This document shows positions 10,461 to 19,807 of a stretch of 64,000 bases of DNA, one piece after another. Each line of letters starts with the position of its first letter. Position 1 is the stretch's first letter. A program made the position numbers and the translations under genes. The notes under the pieces are model-generated. The model worked only from the letters and a program-made list of their open reading frames with translations. It did no database searches and was not told the origin of the DNA. Source of the DNA: Candidatus Pantoea bituminis (GTDB lineage Bacteria > Pseudomonadota > Gammaproteobacteria > Enterobacterales > Enterobacteriaceae); the NCBI RefSeq assembly GCF_018842675.1, contig NZ_JAGTWO010000002.1, forward strand, positions 224,841 through 288,840. Reading direction: 5' to 3'.

Positions 10461-10489
10461 CGTTTCAGTTAAAATGAGATTCTTAAGGT

Positions 10490-11452
10490 ATGACAGCTCC
10501 TGTAGTGAATGCTCTGCTGCCCGTGGTGATATTGATACTGATAGGTTTTGCAGCCGTGCGTAGAGGCTGGCTGAAGAGCAGTGCAATAATGGATATTTCT
10601 AACCTGGCCTTTCTCATCCTTGGTCCCGCGCTCTTCTTCCGCAGTATGGCGCAGGTGCATCTTAACGAACTGGATTTTAAACCTGTCATCGTTTACTTCC
10701 TGACGATATGGGTCGTGTTCTTCGCCACGATGTTTACACAGGGCATTAATCGCCGGGGTGCGATCATGGCGCTTTCAGCCACCTTTTCGAATGTGGCAAT
10801 GATTGGGGTGCCGCTGATCAACTTTACCTGGGGGCAGGAAGGACTTATCGTACTATTCACACTAATGTCAGTTCATACGCTAATTATGCTGACAATGGTT
10901 ACTAGTCTCATTGAGTTTTCCATATCGAGAGAACTGGCTGCAGGAAACACAACTTTACGTACAGGCAGGTTAAGGTCTTTTTTCAGGACGTTCGGCGTAT
11001 CTATGCGTAAAACGCTTCTGCATCCCGTCCCACTACCTGTTATTTGCGGAATACTTTTCGGTTTGACCGGACTTAAAATACCCACACCGGTAGATAACGT
11101 TCTGGTTCTGCTTGGACATGCTTTCTCGCCGGTGGCGCTGATCCTCGTAGGAATGACGCTTGCTACCAGCAAATCAATATCACGCTGGCGTGTACCTCTC
11201 ATGATGGCATTGGCTAAGAATTGCCTTCATCCTGCCGCATTACTCATCATGGGATTACTGACTAACCTGTCAGGCTTAAGCCTGAAAGTGATGATGATTA
11301 CCGCTGCTTTGCCCATTGGTGCTAACGTTTATTTGTTTGCCCATCGTTATAAGGTGGCACAGGAAGAGGTCACCGCAGCGGTGGCTATTTCAGCGGTATT
11401 GGGACTGATAACGCTGCCAGCTGTAATGCTGCTTCTTTCATTTATTGGTTAG
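10490..11452 (+). CDS. AEC-family (auxin efflux carrier) permease
   Basis: This 320-residue protein has about ten hydrophobic segments in two five-helix halves. It starts MTAPVVNALLPVVILILIGF, with the family segment PALFFRSMAQV near residue 45, and a second half containing VICGILFGLTG and SPVALILVGMTLA. AEC proteins move organic anions such as malate in several bacteria. It starts 64 bp after the previous stop, behind a terminator, with AAGGT before the ATG. A role in the same sugar-acid pathway is likely but unproven. Confidence 0.8.
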   Translation: MTAPVVNALLPVVILILIGFAAVRRGWLKSSAIMDISNLAFLILGPALFFRSMAQVHLNELDFKPVIVYFLTIWVVFFATMFTQGINRRGAIMALSATFSNVAMIGVPLINFTWGQEGLIVLFTLMSVHTLIMLTMVTSLIEFSISRELAAGNTTLRTGRLRSFFRTFGVSMRKTLLHPVPLPVICGILFGLTGLKIPTPVDNVLVLLGHAFSPVALILVGMTLATSKSISRWRVPLMMALAKNCLHPAALLIMGLLTNLSGLSLKVMMITAALPIGANVYLFAHRYKVAQEEVTAAVAISAVLGLITLPAVMLLLSFIG

Positions 11453-11461
11453 GTAAGAAAT

Positions 11462-11494
11462 AAAAAAGCCATTACCTCTTTAGATAATGGCTTT
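11462..11494 (-). terminator. Terminator between convergent AEC permease and aldolase genes
   Basis: AAAGCCATTA and TAATGGCTTT form a 10-bp stem around a 9-nt loop. The minus strand continues with TTTTTTA, so it best serves the leftward operon that ends at 11632, and it could also stop the rightward permease transcript. Confidence 0.75.
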
Positions 11495-11631
11495 GGATCC
11501 GGGCGGAACTTAATCAGTTTTAAACAACAGCCATAATGGCCGACAGGATAATGAGAAAATACAAAGTAAGCTCTCAACAGAGTATGCCAAACGTCGCCAC
11601 AGCCAGTGAAAAAGGGCCGCCGCCTCAGACA

Positions 11632-12260
11632 TCAGCTTTTCATTCCACTCAATGCTTCTTTTTCTGGCTCAGTGAGATATCTCACCTTCATATCTTCAAG
11701 AAGGAATTTCAGCTTCGCTGTTTCTTCCAGCTCTTCGGCATTATCTGATGCATTAATGAAGTCAGTACCTGTTACCACCGGGCCATGATTTGCCAGAAGC
11801 ACCGCGGTATATCCTTGCGATGTATATTTGGCAATCTCCTTACCAATTTCATTTGATCCCGGACGGAAATAAGGCAAAAGTGGCAGTTTACCTATCCTCA
11901 TGACGTAGTAGGGGGTGAAAGCCTCAATCACGTTTTCTTTCTCGATATGATCGATCGACGAAAGCGCAGTAAGATAAGTAGAATGGAGATGAACCACTGC
12001 ATTTACTGCCGGATTACTACGGTATATATCGAGATGAAAACCGACTTCTTTAGAGGCTTTTTTACCCGATATAAGCTCGCCATCAAGGGTCACTACGGAA
12101 AGTTCATCTTCCACTAAACGCCCAAGGCAAGACCCCGTCGGTGTGGCCAGAATATTACCATCGGGCAGTTTGAGTGAGAGATTACCCCTCCGCCGCATGT
12201 GTATCCGCGCTGGAAAAATGACAGTCCCTGGGAGACCATTAACGCTCTGTAATTCATCAT
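11632..12260 (-). pseudogene. otnC: Class II aldolase, 3-oxo-tetronate-4-phosphate decarboxylase type, N-terminal frameshift
   Basis: OtnC-type enzymes decarboxylate 3-oxo-tetronate 4-phosphate to dihydroxyacetone phosphate. The body from NLSLKLPDGN to the end is intact, with the zinc-binding HLHST and the later LLANHGPVV region. The upstream part is out of frame: adding one C to the C4 run at 12185-12188 gives FFQRGYTCGGGGNLS and a start ATG at 12260 or 12257 that overlaps the kinase stop, the arrangement expected. Without the repair only a longer unrelated N-terminus starting at 12318 is readable. Zn and substrate residues in the visible part look intact. Confidence 0.78.
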
Positions 12261-13522
12261 CAGTACCTCGATTCCTGGATGAGAGACTTGGCACGTTCAA
12301 AAAAATCATCGTCACCAAAATTGCCTGATTTCAGTGCGAGAAACAGGCTCTTATCCAGCGTTGCAACCCAGGGAACGCCGGGGCAAATTAACTTACCCAC
12401 CAGCAGTTCTTTAACATTGAGTGCCTGAGTTACGGCACCGGAGGTTTCTCCACCTGCGCAGATAAAATTACTGAATCCGCGCTGCTTCAATTTTTTAACC
12501 ATGTGCGTAAACAGCACTTCGATACGTGCGGAAACGTCAAAGTCATATGTCGCCTTAATTTCAGCCAGACGTTCCTTGTTGACTGTGGCACAGATCATTG
12601 GAGGGTAATCAGCAGAAACATTCGCATTTAACCATTCTGCAATTTCCTCACTGTAGGCGTCGACATCGTCAAGCTTATCGACATCAACCTGATGTGTGCG
12701 GGCAAGGGACTTATAGGAGTTTACCTGCCGGTTTGTCTGCGTCGAGCAAGAGCCTGAGATCACCACTGTTTTACCCTGGCTTGGCTTAAAGGCCTTACTT
12801 CCTCCAGTATCACCCTGACGGTTGGACAGCGCTTTAGCCATGCCATGACTCAGACCCGAAGCACCAGTAACAAAGGGATGATTAGCAAATGCAGCACCTA
12901 TAGTCGCCAGATGTTCATCATTAAACGCATCAATAACAACGTAGCGGTTCCCCTGTTTTGTCAGCCCCTCAAAAGCCTGACGTACAGCAATAATCCCTTT
13001 CTCAACGGTTTCATAGTCGATCAGGCCGGTAGTTCCCTGCGACTGACTGTCCATAAGTCTGATCAAATTGGCATCACGCATTGGCGTCAGCGGGTGATCT
13101 TTCATGCCCGATTCGTCCAGCGGTTCACCTTTGACAAAAAGATTACCATAGAAAACTTTTCGGCCGTTGACCGGTAGCGAAGGGACAACGATCGTCGAAA
13201 CCAATCCCGCTTCATTCAAGATGGCATCAGTAACGGGGCCAATATTGCCCTCAGAGGTGCTGTCAAAAGTTGAGCAATACTTGAACTGAATGACATCGCA
13301 GCCTTGTTTTTTCAGCCACTTCCAAGTAGCTACACAATCTGCAACGGCCTTTTCAGGTTTTTGTGTTCGACTTTTAAGACTTACTACGATGGCATCTGTT
13401 TCAAGTGGCACGTCATTTAACTGGACACCACTCAGCTGGATGCAACTCATTCCCTCTTCAACCAGAAAACTGGCTGCATCCGTGCCGCCAGTATAATCAT
13501 CAGCAATGATTCCAACTTTCAT
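12260..13522 (-). CDS. otnK: Four-carbon acid sugar kinase, 3-oxo-tetronate kinase
   Basis: The 420-residue protein starts MKVGIIADDYTGGTDAASFL, the signature of the DUF1537 kinase family, and has a C-terminal GETSGAVTQALNV ATP-site segment plus VISGSCSTQTNRQV. Characterised OtnK proteins phosphorylate 3-oxo-tetronate at C4. It is followed directly by the aldolase gene (overlapping stop/start) and preceded by the dehydrogenase gene (15 bp), so a three-step pathway unit is likely. The D- or L-, threo or erythro preference cannot be read from sequence. Confidence 0.88.
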   Translation of the reverse strand: MKVGIIADDYTGGTDAASFLVEEGMSCIQLSGVQLNDVPLETDAIVVSLKSRTQKPEKAVADCVATWKWLKKQGCDVIQFKYCSTFDSTSEGNIGPVTDAILNEAGLVSTIVVPSLPVNGRKVFYGNLFVKGEPLDESGMKDHPLTPMRDANLIRLMDSQSQGTTGLIDYETVEKGIIAVRQAFEGLTKQGNRYVVIDAFNDEHLATIGAAFANHPFVTGASGLSHGMAKALSNRQGDTGGSKAFKPSQGKTVVISGSCSTQTNRQVNSYKSLARTHQVDVDKLDDVDAYSEEIAEWLNANVSADYPPMICATVNKERLAEIKATYDFDVSARIEVLFTHMVKKLKQRGFSNFICAGGETSGAVTQALNVKELLVGKLICPGVPWVATLDKSLFLALKSGNFGDDDFFERAKSLIQESRY

Positions 13523-13537
13523 AAACGCCCCTACTTC

Positions 13538-14620
13538 TTACTGCAGATGTTTCTTCACGGCATCAGAAATCTCTTTCAGGCCGGAAGTTCCACTCAGTTC
13601 ATAAGGCAGCAGCTTTTCTGCCTCATAGGCTTTAAGCACCGCATCTTCAATATTTCTGGACGCGATCGCCAGCTCCTCGCAGTCGTGTTTCTCTGCCAGG
13701 TAATCAAGCATCATGGAGGCTGAAAGAATCATTGCGGTAGGATTGGCTTTACCCATGCCAGCGATATCGGGTGCAGACCCATGGCAAGGCTGGAAAAGTG
13801 CGTGGGTATCACCGATTTCACCGCTTGGTGCCATCCCCATACCACCCATAAGTGCTGCAGCGAGATCGGACAAAATGTCACCGTACTGATTTTCAGTAGG
13901 CATAACGTCAAATTCCCACGGACGGCGAACCATATCTAGCGCTGCAAAATCGACATACTTGTGCGCCGCATTGACATCAGTAAAGTCTTTGGCCACCTCA
14001 TAAAACCATTCACGCGCGTGATGCTGTGAAGACAGCACGTTGGCTTTATCGATGTGTGTCACGAGGTTTTTACCGCGACCTTGAGAAAGACGACGGCGCG
14101 CGAGCTTAAAGGAGAAGTCAAAGAGCTTCTTCGATACCGTACGCGAGATACGCATCAGGTTATGTTTGTATTCTTCATCGTCTGTCGTGAAGCCGCGCGG
14201 GAACGCGAATAAGCCTTCGGTAGATTCGCGAATAATGACGAAGTCGAGATTTTTGGTTCTCTCATCAACTAAAGGTAACGGTAAAGATGGGATGGTTTTA
14301 CACGGGCGGACACCAGCATAAAGACCCAGACGCTTGCGCAAATCATGTTGTGGTCCAATTTCCGTGCCATCCGGGTAACGAATGTCCGGATGTCCCATCG
14401 CACCCAACAGAATCGCATCAGCTTTCTCTGCTCGCTCAAAATGGCTTTCAGGGAAAGCATCGCCAGTTTCAGCATAAAACTGAGCCCCTGCGTCTATATG
14501 GTCATAGACCAGACCTACATCCAGATTACGTGTAGCCGCATCCATAATCTCCAGAGTTGGAGCCATGATTTCACGACCGATTCCATCGCCTGGCATAACT
14601 GCAATATTGAATTTTTTCAT
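13538..14620 (-). CDS. Isocitrate/isopropylmalate dehydrogenase family protein (tartrate/D-malate type)
   Basis: This 360-residue NAD-dependent beta-hydroxyacid dehydrogenase starts MKKFNIAVMPGDGIGREIM. It contains VIIRESTEGLFAF, the substrate-loop region, the Lys-containing HIDKANVLSSQ, and ENQYGDILSDLAAALMGG, whose Asp residues bind the metal. Family members oxidise isocitrate, 3-isopropylmalate, D-malate or tartrate. In the usual tetronate pathway an LtnD-type dehydrogenase and an OtnI isomerase come before OtnK; neither is present here, so this enzyme may supply the 3-oxo acid in another way. That role is an inference. Confidence 0.85.
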   Translation of the reverse strand: MKKFNIAVMPGDGIGREIMAPTLEIMDAATRNLDVGLVYDHIDAGAQFYAETGDAFPESHFERAEKADAILLGAMGHPDIRYPDGTEIGPQHDLRKRLGLYAGVRPCKTIPSLPLPLVDERTKNLDFVIIRESTEGLFAFPRGFTTDDEEYKHNLMRISRTVSKKLFDFSFKLARRRLSQGRGKNLVTHIDKANVLSSQHHAREWFYEVAKDFTDVNAAHKYVDFAALDMVRRPWEFDVMPTENQYGDILSDLAAALMGGMGMAPSGEIGDTHALFQPCHGSAPDIAGMGKANPTAMILSASMMLDYLAEKHDCEELAIASRNIEDAVLKAYEAEKLLPYELSGTSGLKEISDAVKKHLQ

Positions 14621-14634
14621 GGGTTACCTCGCCA

Positions 14635-14931
14635 TTATTTTTGAATAAGGTCGTAAAACATAACGTCTTTGCTCACCAGCATTCCGGCAGTTTCAGCATC
14701 AAAGCTGAGAAAATGAGCAGTCTTCAGATGCACTTTGAAAGCTTCCATATCTTTATATTCTTCATAGAGAAGGAACTCGACCTGATGTGATTCTTCATTC
14801 GTCATTTCAGAAACACTGAAGAAATCACAACCTGGCTCAGTCAATGAAGTGGCAGCATTTGAAAGCAGGAGGGGTTTGAAGCGCGGGTAGTCATTCTCAT
14901 CCACTACCATCTTCACTAAGACAGTTAACAT
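14635..14931 (-). CDS. Antibiotic biosynthesis monooxygenase (ABM) domain protein
   Basis: This small single-domain protein of 98 residues starts MLTVLVKMVVDENDYPRF, with the ferredoxin-like ABM pattern of alternating strands and the segment FFSVSEM...EFLLYEEYKD. I chose ATG 14931, which has AGGTAGG upstream, instead of the upstream in-frame ATG at 14964 because the latter falls inside the operator. Such proteins act as quinol monooxygenases or as companion proteins in sugar-acid operons. It is the first gene of the leftward operon. The specific reaction is unknown. Confidence 0.75.
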   Translation of the reverse strand: MLTVLVKMVVDENDYPRFKPLLLSNAATSLTEPGCDFFSVSEMTNEESHQVEFLLYEEYKDMEAFKVHLKTAHFLSFDAETAGMLVSKDVMFYDLIQK

Positions 14932-14951
14932 TTGCCTACCTTTCGTATTCG

Positions 14952-14967
14952 TTAATGTATGCATTAA
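14952..14967. promoter_or_regulatory. Putative GntR operator of the leftward sugar-acid operon
   Basis: TTAATGTATGCATTAA matches the palindrome at 9021-9036 at 13 of 16 positions. It is 20 bp upstream of the ABM start codon, a position suited to repression. Confidence 0.6.
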
Positions 14968-15142
14968 TCAGGGTGCATGTTACGATACACTCGCCTTTTG
15001 CAACAGTGCCACGCGTTTTTTTCACAAAAATTATACGCAGGTCACACTTGTGATTTCACATATGAACATTAACAGAGCCACTGGGAAATCAGGATAATCA
15101 ATAAGTTACTGATTTATTTGGTTGAAATTTGAGAGATAGAAT

Positions 15143-15918
15143 ATGATCCCGTTTCAGCGCCAGAAACTTCTCCTGCAGATCGTCGAAGAATGTGAGTACG
15201 TCAGTATAAATTTTCTGACTTCTCATTTCGGTGTTTCTCATATGACTATCCGTCGAGATATCGCTGAGCTTGAAAAGCATCAAAAGGTCAAGGCGGTTTC
15301 CGGAGAGGTACGTAAAGCCGGCGGTGAAAGCACGGAATTGCCGCGTGCATTTAAAGTCAACATCGCGCGGGATGCAAAAACTGCAATTGCTAAATCAGCA
15401 GCAAACTTACTGAATTTCGAAAAAGTGATTTATCTTGATGCAGGCACTACCTGTTACGAGATAGCACGTGAACTCGCCACGCGAAATGATCTGATTTTTA
15501 TCACCAATGATATTGAAACGACGAACCTGCTCATAAAGTTAACTCGCTCAGAGGTTTACTTCATTGGTGGTAGAATTGATAAAGAAAATGGATCTTCTGT
15601 CGGTTTGCTGGCATCGGAAACACTAAGCAAATTTAACATAGATTTGGCCTTTATCTCCGCTGCCGCGTTTAACGCTACAGGAATATCTTCCAGTGATGAG
15701 AACAAAGCTCAAATAAAAAAAGGGTTTCTTTGGTTTCATTAAAAAGCATTCTTGTTGCAGACGCGTCAAAATATGGGCTAATTGCACTCCATAAGTGTCT
15801 ACCTCTTAATAAATTCGACACGCTAATCTCAGATAGTAACCTCCCCGACCATGTTCGTGAGAAACTTGAGACAAGCGTCTCAAATATTATCATCGCCCAA
15901 CCTAATGTGAATGAATGA
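15143..15918 (+). pseudogene. DeoR/GlpR-family regulator, one-base frameshift
   Basis: This is a sugar-phosphate-sensing repressor. The N-terminal HTH reads PFQRQKLLLQIVEE and VSHMTIRRDIAELEKH. The sensor domain follows with YLDAGTTCYEIAREL and GSSVGLLASETLSKF. The frame shifts at the A7 run 15715-15721. One more A continues through KRVSLVSLKSILVADASKYG, the expected C-terminal core, to the stop at 15918, giving about 258 residues. It lies between the tetronate operon (divergent) and dctA, and could control either. Confidence 0.78.
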
Positions 15919-16307
15919 CTTTTACAATGTGAATCCATGTGATAAATTAATTATCAGTAAGTTTTGGGCGAAATCTTCCCGGCTACTAACACGATTAATT
16001 TATTGATATTAAAAACATCCTGTTCATTAGATAGCTTAATTAACCCCCCTGTCTTCTCTTCATCCATAAAACCCAATAATTGGCAATCTGAAAACGCTAA
16101 TACTGCAACCCGTCACACAAAGCTTATAGGCTTAATATTTATATTTCCGTTCAAGTCACATTTATTAACCACCCGCATAGCCATTTATTATTTTTCATAT
16201 TTAGTTATTACCGAGTTTAACTTTTTATGTACATGTTGTCCTGCCTCCAGCCCGGACAGCTTTGCTTTTTGCAACGCCAGATAGCTTAGTTATGGAGCAT
16301 TCAAATC
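15919..16307. other. Non-coding leader before dctA
   Basis: This is an AT-rich spacer of about 390 bp. A 106-codon frame inside (15964-16284) has no family resemblance and I treat it as chance. It probably holds the dctA promoter. Confidence 0.45.
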
Positions 16308-17636
16308 ATGTCTAATTCAATCGACACCTCTTCAGGAATGAGCTGGAGTATTGGTGGAATATGCAGACTTATTATGAAAAATCTCTACCTACAGGTAGTC
16401 ATCGCAATGGTGATTGGGATTTTATTGGGCCATTACTTTCCATCTATGGCAGCGGAAATGAAACCGTTTGGTGACGGTTTTATCAAGCTAATCAAAATGA
16501 CGATTGGCATGGTCATTTTCTTTACCGTGGTGTCCGGCATCGCCAATATGCGCAACTTCAAAGAGGTGGGCAAAATTGGTGGTGCTGCGCTGATCTATTT
16601 TGAAATCGTTTCGACCATCGCATTGTTGATTGGCATGGTTGTGGCGCATGTCCTTCAACCTGGTGCCAGTTTTAATGTGGATCCGGCCAAACTCGATGCA
16701 AGTCAAATCAGCCAATACGTTACTGCCTCTCATACCGGTGGAATGGCTGATTTTATACTTAGCATAATTCCCAAAACGCTTTTGGGTGCTTTTACCGGTG
16801 ACAGTATTCTCCCTGTTGTCTTTGTCTCTGTGTTAATGGGGCTGGTACTGGGACGTATGGGTGATAAGGGTAAACCTTTGCGCGATTTTGTAGACGCGGG
16901 TGCAGAATGGATTTTTGGCATCATCAACGTGATCATGCGCTTCGCACCGATCGGTGCTTTCGGTGCAATGGCATTTACCGTAGGTAAGTTTGGCGTTGCA
17001 TCTCTCAATTCTCTGCTCGTGCTAATTGTTTGCTTCTACATCACTGCTGTGATTTTTGTTTTTGTGATACTGGGTTCAATCGGCCTTAAATATGGCTTTA
17101 ATATCATGTCCGTGTTGCGCCATTTCAAAAGTGAACTCCTGCTGGTATTAGCGACGTCTTCATCTGATGCAGCTTTACCATCGGTAATGCGTAAGCTTGA
17201 AGATCTGGGTTGCCGTCCCGGTACTGTAGGTTTAGTTGTGCCTGCCGGTTATGTGTTCAACTCTGATGGCACCAATATCTATCTTACAATGGCCATACTT
17301 TTCCTCGCTCAGGCCATGCATGTCGAACTAACCATCTGGCACCAGTTGATGATTTTGGCCGTAGCTACCCTCACCACGAAAGGTTCAGCTGGCGTACCTG
17401 GCGCAGGCTTTGTATCGCTGGTTGCCACTCTAGCTCTTGTACCCGAAATTCCACTGGTGGGCGTAACGATGCTTTTGGGTATTGATCGCATCATTAGCGA
17501 AGGTCGCGCGATAGTTAATGTCATTGGCAATATTGTTGCCACCCTCGTTATTTCCAATCGAGAAAAAGAAATTACTCCACAAAGCCTGAAGCTGGCCATG
17601 CTTCAGGAAAAACATAACAAATCTCAGCCTTCTTAA
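16308..17636 (+). CDS. dctA: C4-dicarboxylate/proton symporter
   Basis: This 442-residue SDF-fold transporter imports succinate, fumarate, malate and related acids. It has the serine-rich hairpin LATSSSDAALPSVMRKLE, the substrate segment GYVFNSDGTNIYLTMA, and the second hairpin TTKGSAGVPGAGFVSL, ending with the helix RIISEGRAIVNVIGN. ATG 16308 follows TGGAGC. The next gene, an Ldh-family dehydrogenase, starts 25 bp later, so uptake and oxidation of a hydroxy-dicarboxylate are probably linked. Confidence 0.92.
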   Translation: MSNSIDTSSGMSWSIGGICRLIMKNLYLQVVIAMVIGILLGHYFPSMAAEMKPFGDGFIKLIKMTIGMVIFFTVVSGIANMRNFKEVGKIGGAALIYFEIVSTIALLIGMVVAHVLQPGASFNVDPAKLDASQISQYVTASHTGGMADFILSIIPKTLLGAFTGDSILPVVFVSVLMGLVLGRMGDKGKPLRDFVDAGAEWIFGIINVIMRFAPIGAFGAMAFTVGKFGVASLNSLLVLIVCFYITAVIFVFVILGSIGLKYGFNIMSVLRHFKSELLLVLATSSSDAALPSVMRKLEDLGCRPGTVGLVVPAGYVFNSDGTNIYLTMAILFLAQAMHVELTIWHQLMILAVATLTTKGSAGVPGAGFVSLVATLALVPEIPLVGVTMLLGIDRIISEGRAIVNVIGNIVATLVISNREKEITPQSLKLAMLQEKHNKSQPS

Positions 17637-17661
17637 TCTGTCATTCATTCCAGAGGTAGAT

Positions 17662-18729
17662 ATGACAATTGAAAATGATGTACTGGTCTCTGAAAACCAA
17701 TTAACTGCATTTAGCACTCAGATTTTAAAGAATATTGGCGTTCCCTCAAATGATGCTGAAATTGTGGTAAAGAACCTCATTGAGGCCGATCTGCGAGGAG
17801 TTTACTCACATGGCGTAGTACGTTTCCCAATTTACGTAAAGAGGATACTTGATGGTGGCACGAACCCAAAAGCCAGGATGAGTATTCTACGCGAGACACG
17901 GACTACTGCCGTTATTGATGGCGATAACGGACTGGGTCATCTCGTCGGCGTTCAGGCCATGCAATTAGCTATAGAGAAAGCTGCCGAAGGCGATTGCGTT
18001 TTTGTTGCAGTGAAGAACAGCAATCACTTCGGAGCTGCAGCCTATTACACCGAAATGGCTGCGCGACATAATATGATTGGCTTTTCCTTCACTATAGGCG
18101 CAATTAATCACATGACGCCCTGGGGCGGTGCCGAAGCCATGCTGGGGAATAACCCCTTCTCCGTAGCTTTCCCGACACGAGAAGATTTTCCCGTGGTTCT
18201 GGATATGGCATGCAGTATCGCGGCGCGTGGAAAAATTATCGTTGCGGCCAAAGAAGGTAAACCTATTCCGAACGACTGGGCAACCGGGCCGGATGGGCTT
18301 CCCACCACTGATGCGGTTGAAGCACTGAAGGGCTTTGTTACGCCACTCGGTGGCCCTAAAGGTTATGCTCTGACTTTAACCGTTGGTCTTTTGAGCACCA
18401 TGCTGTCAGGTGCATTCTTTGGCAGTGATGTCGGAGACCTTTACGAGGAAACATCAACAGCGCAGAACAGTGGTCACTTGTTTGGTGTCTTGCCAGTGTC
18501 TTCATTTGATGAGATAGAAAATTATTTAAGCCGGATGGATAAGGCAATGGCCGATATGCGTAACGCTAAGAAAGCCACTGGTATTGAACGTATATACCTT
18601 CCAGGAGAACGTGAGCATCTCTCTTTATTGAAAAGTCGTAAAGAGGGCATTCCGTTAGGGCAAGCATTATTTAAGGAGTTAGTTGCGTTAGGAGAAAAAC
18701 ATCATTTATCTCTTGAAAAAATTGGGTAG
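17662..18729 (+). CDS. Ldh family (type 2 malate/L-lactate) oxidoreductase
   Basis: This 355-residue NAD(P)-dependent dehydrogenase of 2-hydroxy acids has the fold distinct from classical LDH/MDH. Landmarks are EADLRGVYSHGVVRFPIYV, whose Ser-His is part of the active site, the nucleotide-binding VKNSNHFGAAAYYTEMA, and NNPFSVAFPTRE, then GGPKGYALTLTVGLLS. AGAGGTAG precedes the ATG. The family includes malate, sulfolactate and ureidoglycolate dehydrogenases. The dctA partner favours a dicarboxylate such as malate or tartrate. Confidence 0.85.
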   Translation: MTIENDVLVSENQLTAFSTQILKNIGVPSNDAEIVVKNLIEADLRGVYSHGVVRFPIYVKRILDGGTNPKARMSILRETRTTAVIDGDNGLGHLVGVQAMQLAIEKAAEGDCVFVAVKNSNHFGAAAYYTEMAARHNMIGFSFTIGAINHMTPWGGAEAMLGNNPFSVAFPTREDFPVVLDMACSIAARGKIIVAAKEGKPIPNDWATGPDGLPTTDAVEALKGFVTPLGGPKGYALTLTVGLLSTMLSGAFFGSDVGDLYEETSTAQNSGHLFGVLPVSSFDEIENYLSRMDKAMADMRNAKKATGIERIYLPGEREHLSLLKSRKEGIPLGQALFKELVALGEKHHLSLEKIG

Positions 18730-18751
18730 CACGTAAATTGCAAATTCAACT

Positions 18752-18773
18752 GCCCGGATAGCTAAATCCGGGC
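18752..18773. terminator. Hairpin between convergent Ldh and LysR genes
   Basis: GCCCGGAT and ATCCGGGC form a perfect 8-bp stem with a 6-nt loop. No T run follows on either strand, so it is a weak or bidirectional stop at best. Confidence 0.5.
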
Positions 18774-18782
18774 CCATCTGAA

Positions 18783-19713
18783 CTAACGGCTTAACGTCAG
18801 ATGCTTTATCAACGCTGATGTCCCATCATTAAGCGCACTGCTGTTTGACCACGCTATCCACAATTGCCTGAATGACCAATGATCATTCAATTTAATAATA
18901 CGCAAGTTTCTCTCTGGCGGTGCGTATTACAGCAGAACGCGGCAAAACTGAAATGCCCAATCCCGCCTCAATAAGGCTGATGACGGCTTCAAACGAGGTA
19001 ACCTGAAAGGGAATATCAAGCGTTTTACCTAGAGAAACAGCCGCGTCTTTAATGAGATCCAGAATGGCGCTGCCATTATTGAGTCCGACGAAGCGCTGAT
19101 CGACAATTTGCGAAAAGTCACACTCCTCTCCCATTTCTGGCCTGAACATTGAGGGTGCCACTACGACCATCTGATCAATGCGATAGGTTTTCTTCTCCAA
19201 GCCTCGTGCATCAATATTACCAGAGAAAATCCCGATATCAATTTCGGCATGATTCAGTGCTTTTATAATTTCAATGCTCAGTCTCTCTTCAAGCAAGATC
19301 TTCATATCCGGATGTAAAGTTTGAAATGCATAGAGATCATTGGGTAGAAATTGCACTATTGATGACGTATTAGCCCAAACCTTTATATTTTCACTGATCC
19401 CCACCAAAAACTCATTCATGTTCTTAGTAAGCAAGTCGACGCTTGCCACTACTGACTTTGCCTGCATCAGTATGAATTCACCGGCGGGTGTTAAATGTAA
19501 CCCCTGAGGACGACGGTCAAAAAGACGCTGGCCTATAAGTTTTTCCAGTTCATTGATTCGTTTACTCACCGCGGAAAGCGTCATAAATACGTGCTCAGAC
19601 GTCAGTGTCAGGCTGCGCGTATGCGCTGCAAGAACAAAAATCCGAAGTGTTAACAGATCCAGATTGCTGATGTTGATCACACTTAAAGCTCCCGACTTGT
19701 TTATTAAAGGCAT
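18783..19713 (-). pseudogene. LysR-type regulator, C-terminal frameshift
   Basis: The HTH lies at about residues 18-76 (TLRIFVLAAHTRSL, TLSAVSKRINELEKLIGQRL). The cofactor domain follows, with EAGLGISVLPRSAVI near the end. The frame stops at 18892 after 273 residues. A shift in the GAGAAAC segment near 18907 would give LRIIKLNDHWSFRQLWIAW and a stop at 18783, the usual C-terminal strand for this family, so the gene is about 310 residues long. It is paralogous to the LysR gene at 41327. It lies downstream of, and on the same strand as, the sulfur-type flavoprotein genes, which it probably controls. Confidence 0.75.
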
Positions 19714-19807
19714 TTGTAACGAAGAGATAAAATTGATAGAAAATGAATAAGAATCCTATCTGTTAAGTTTGAAGGCTGTCAGCCAGGGTCCGTTTATAAC
19801 TCTAATA

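Noticed and set aside
15964..16284. 106-codon frame in the dctA leader
   Set aside because: Composition is low-complexity AT-rich and there is no family or ribosome site support.
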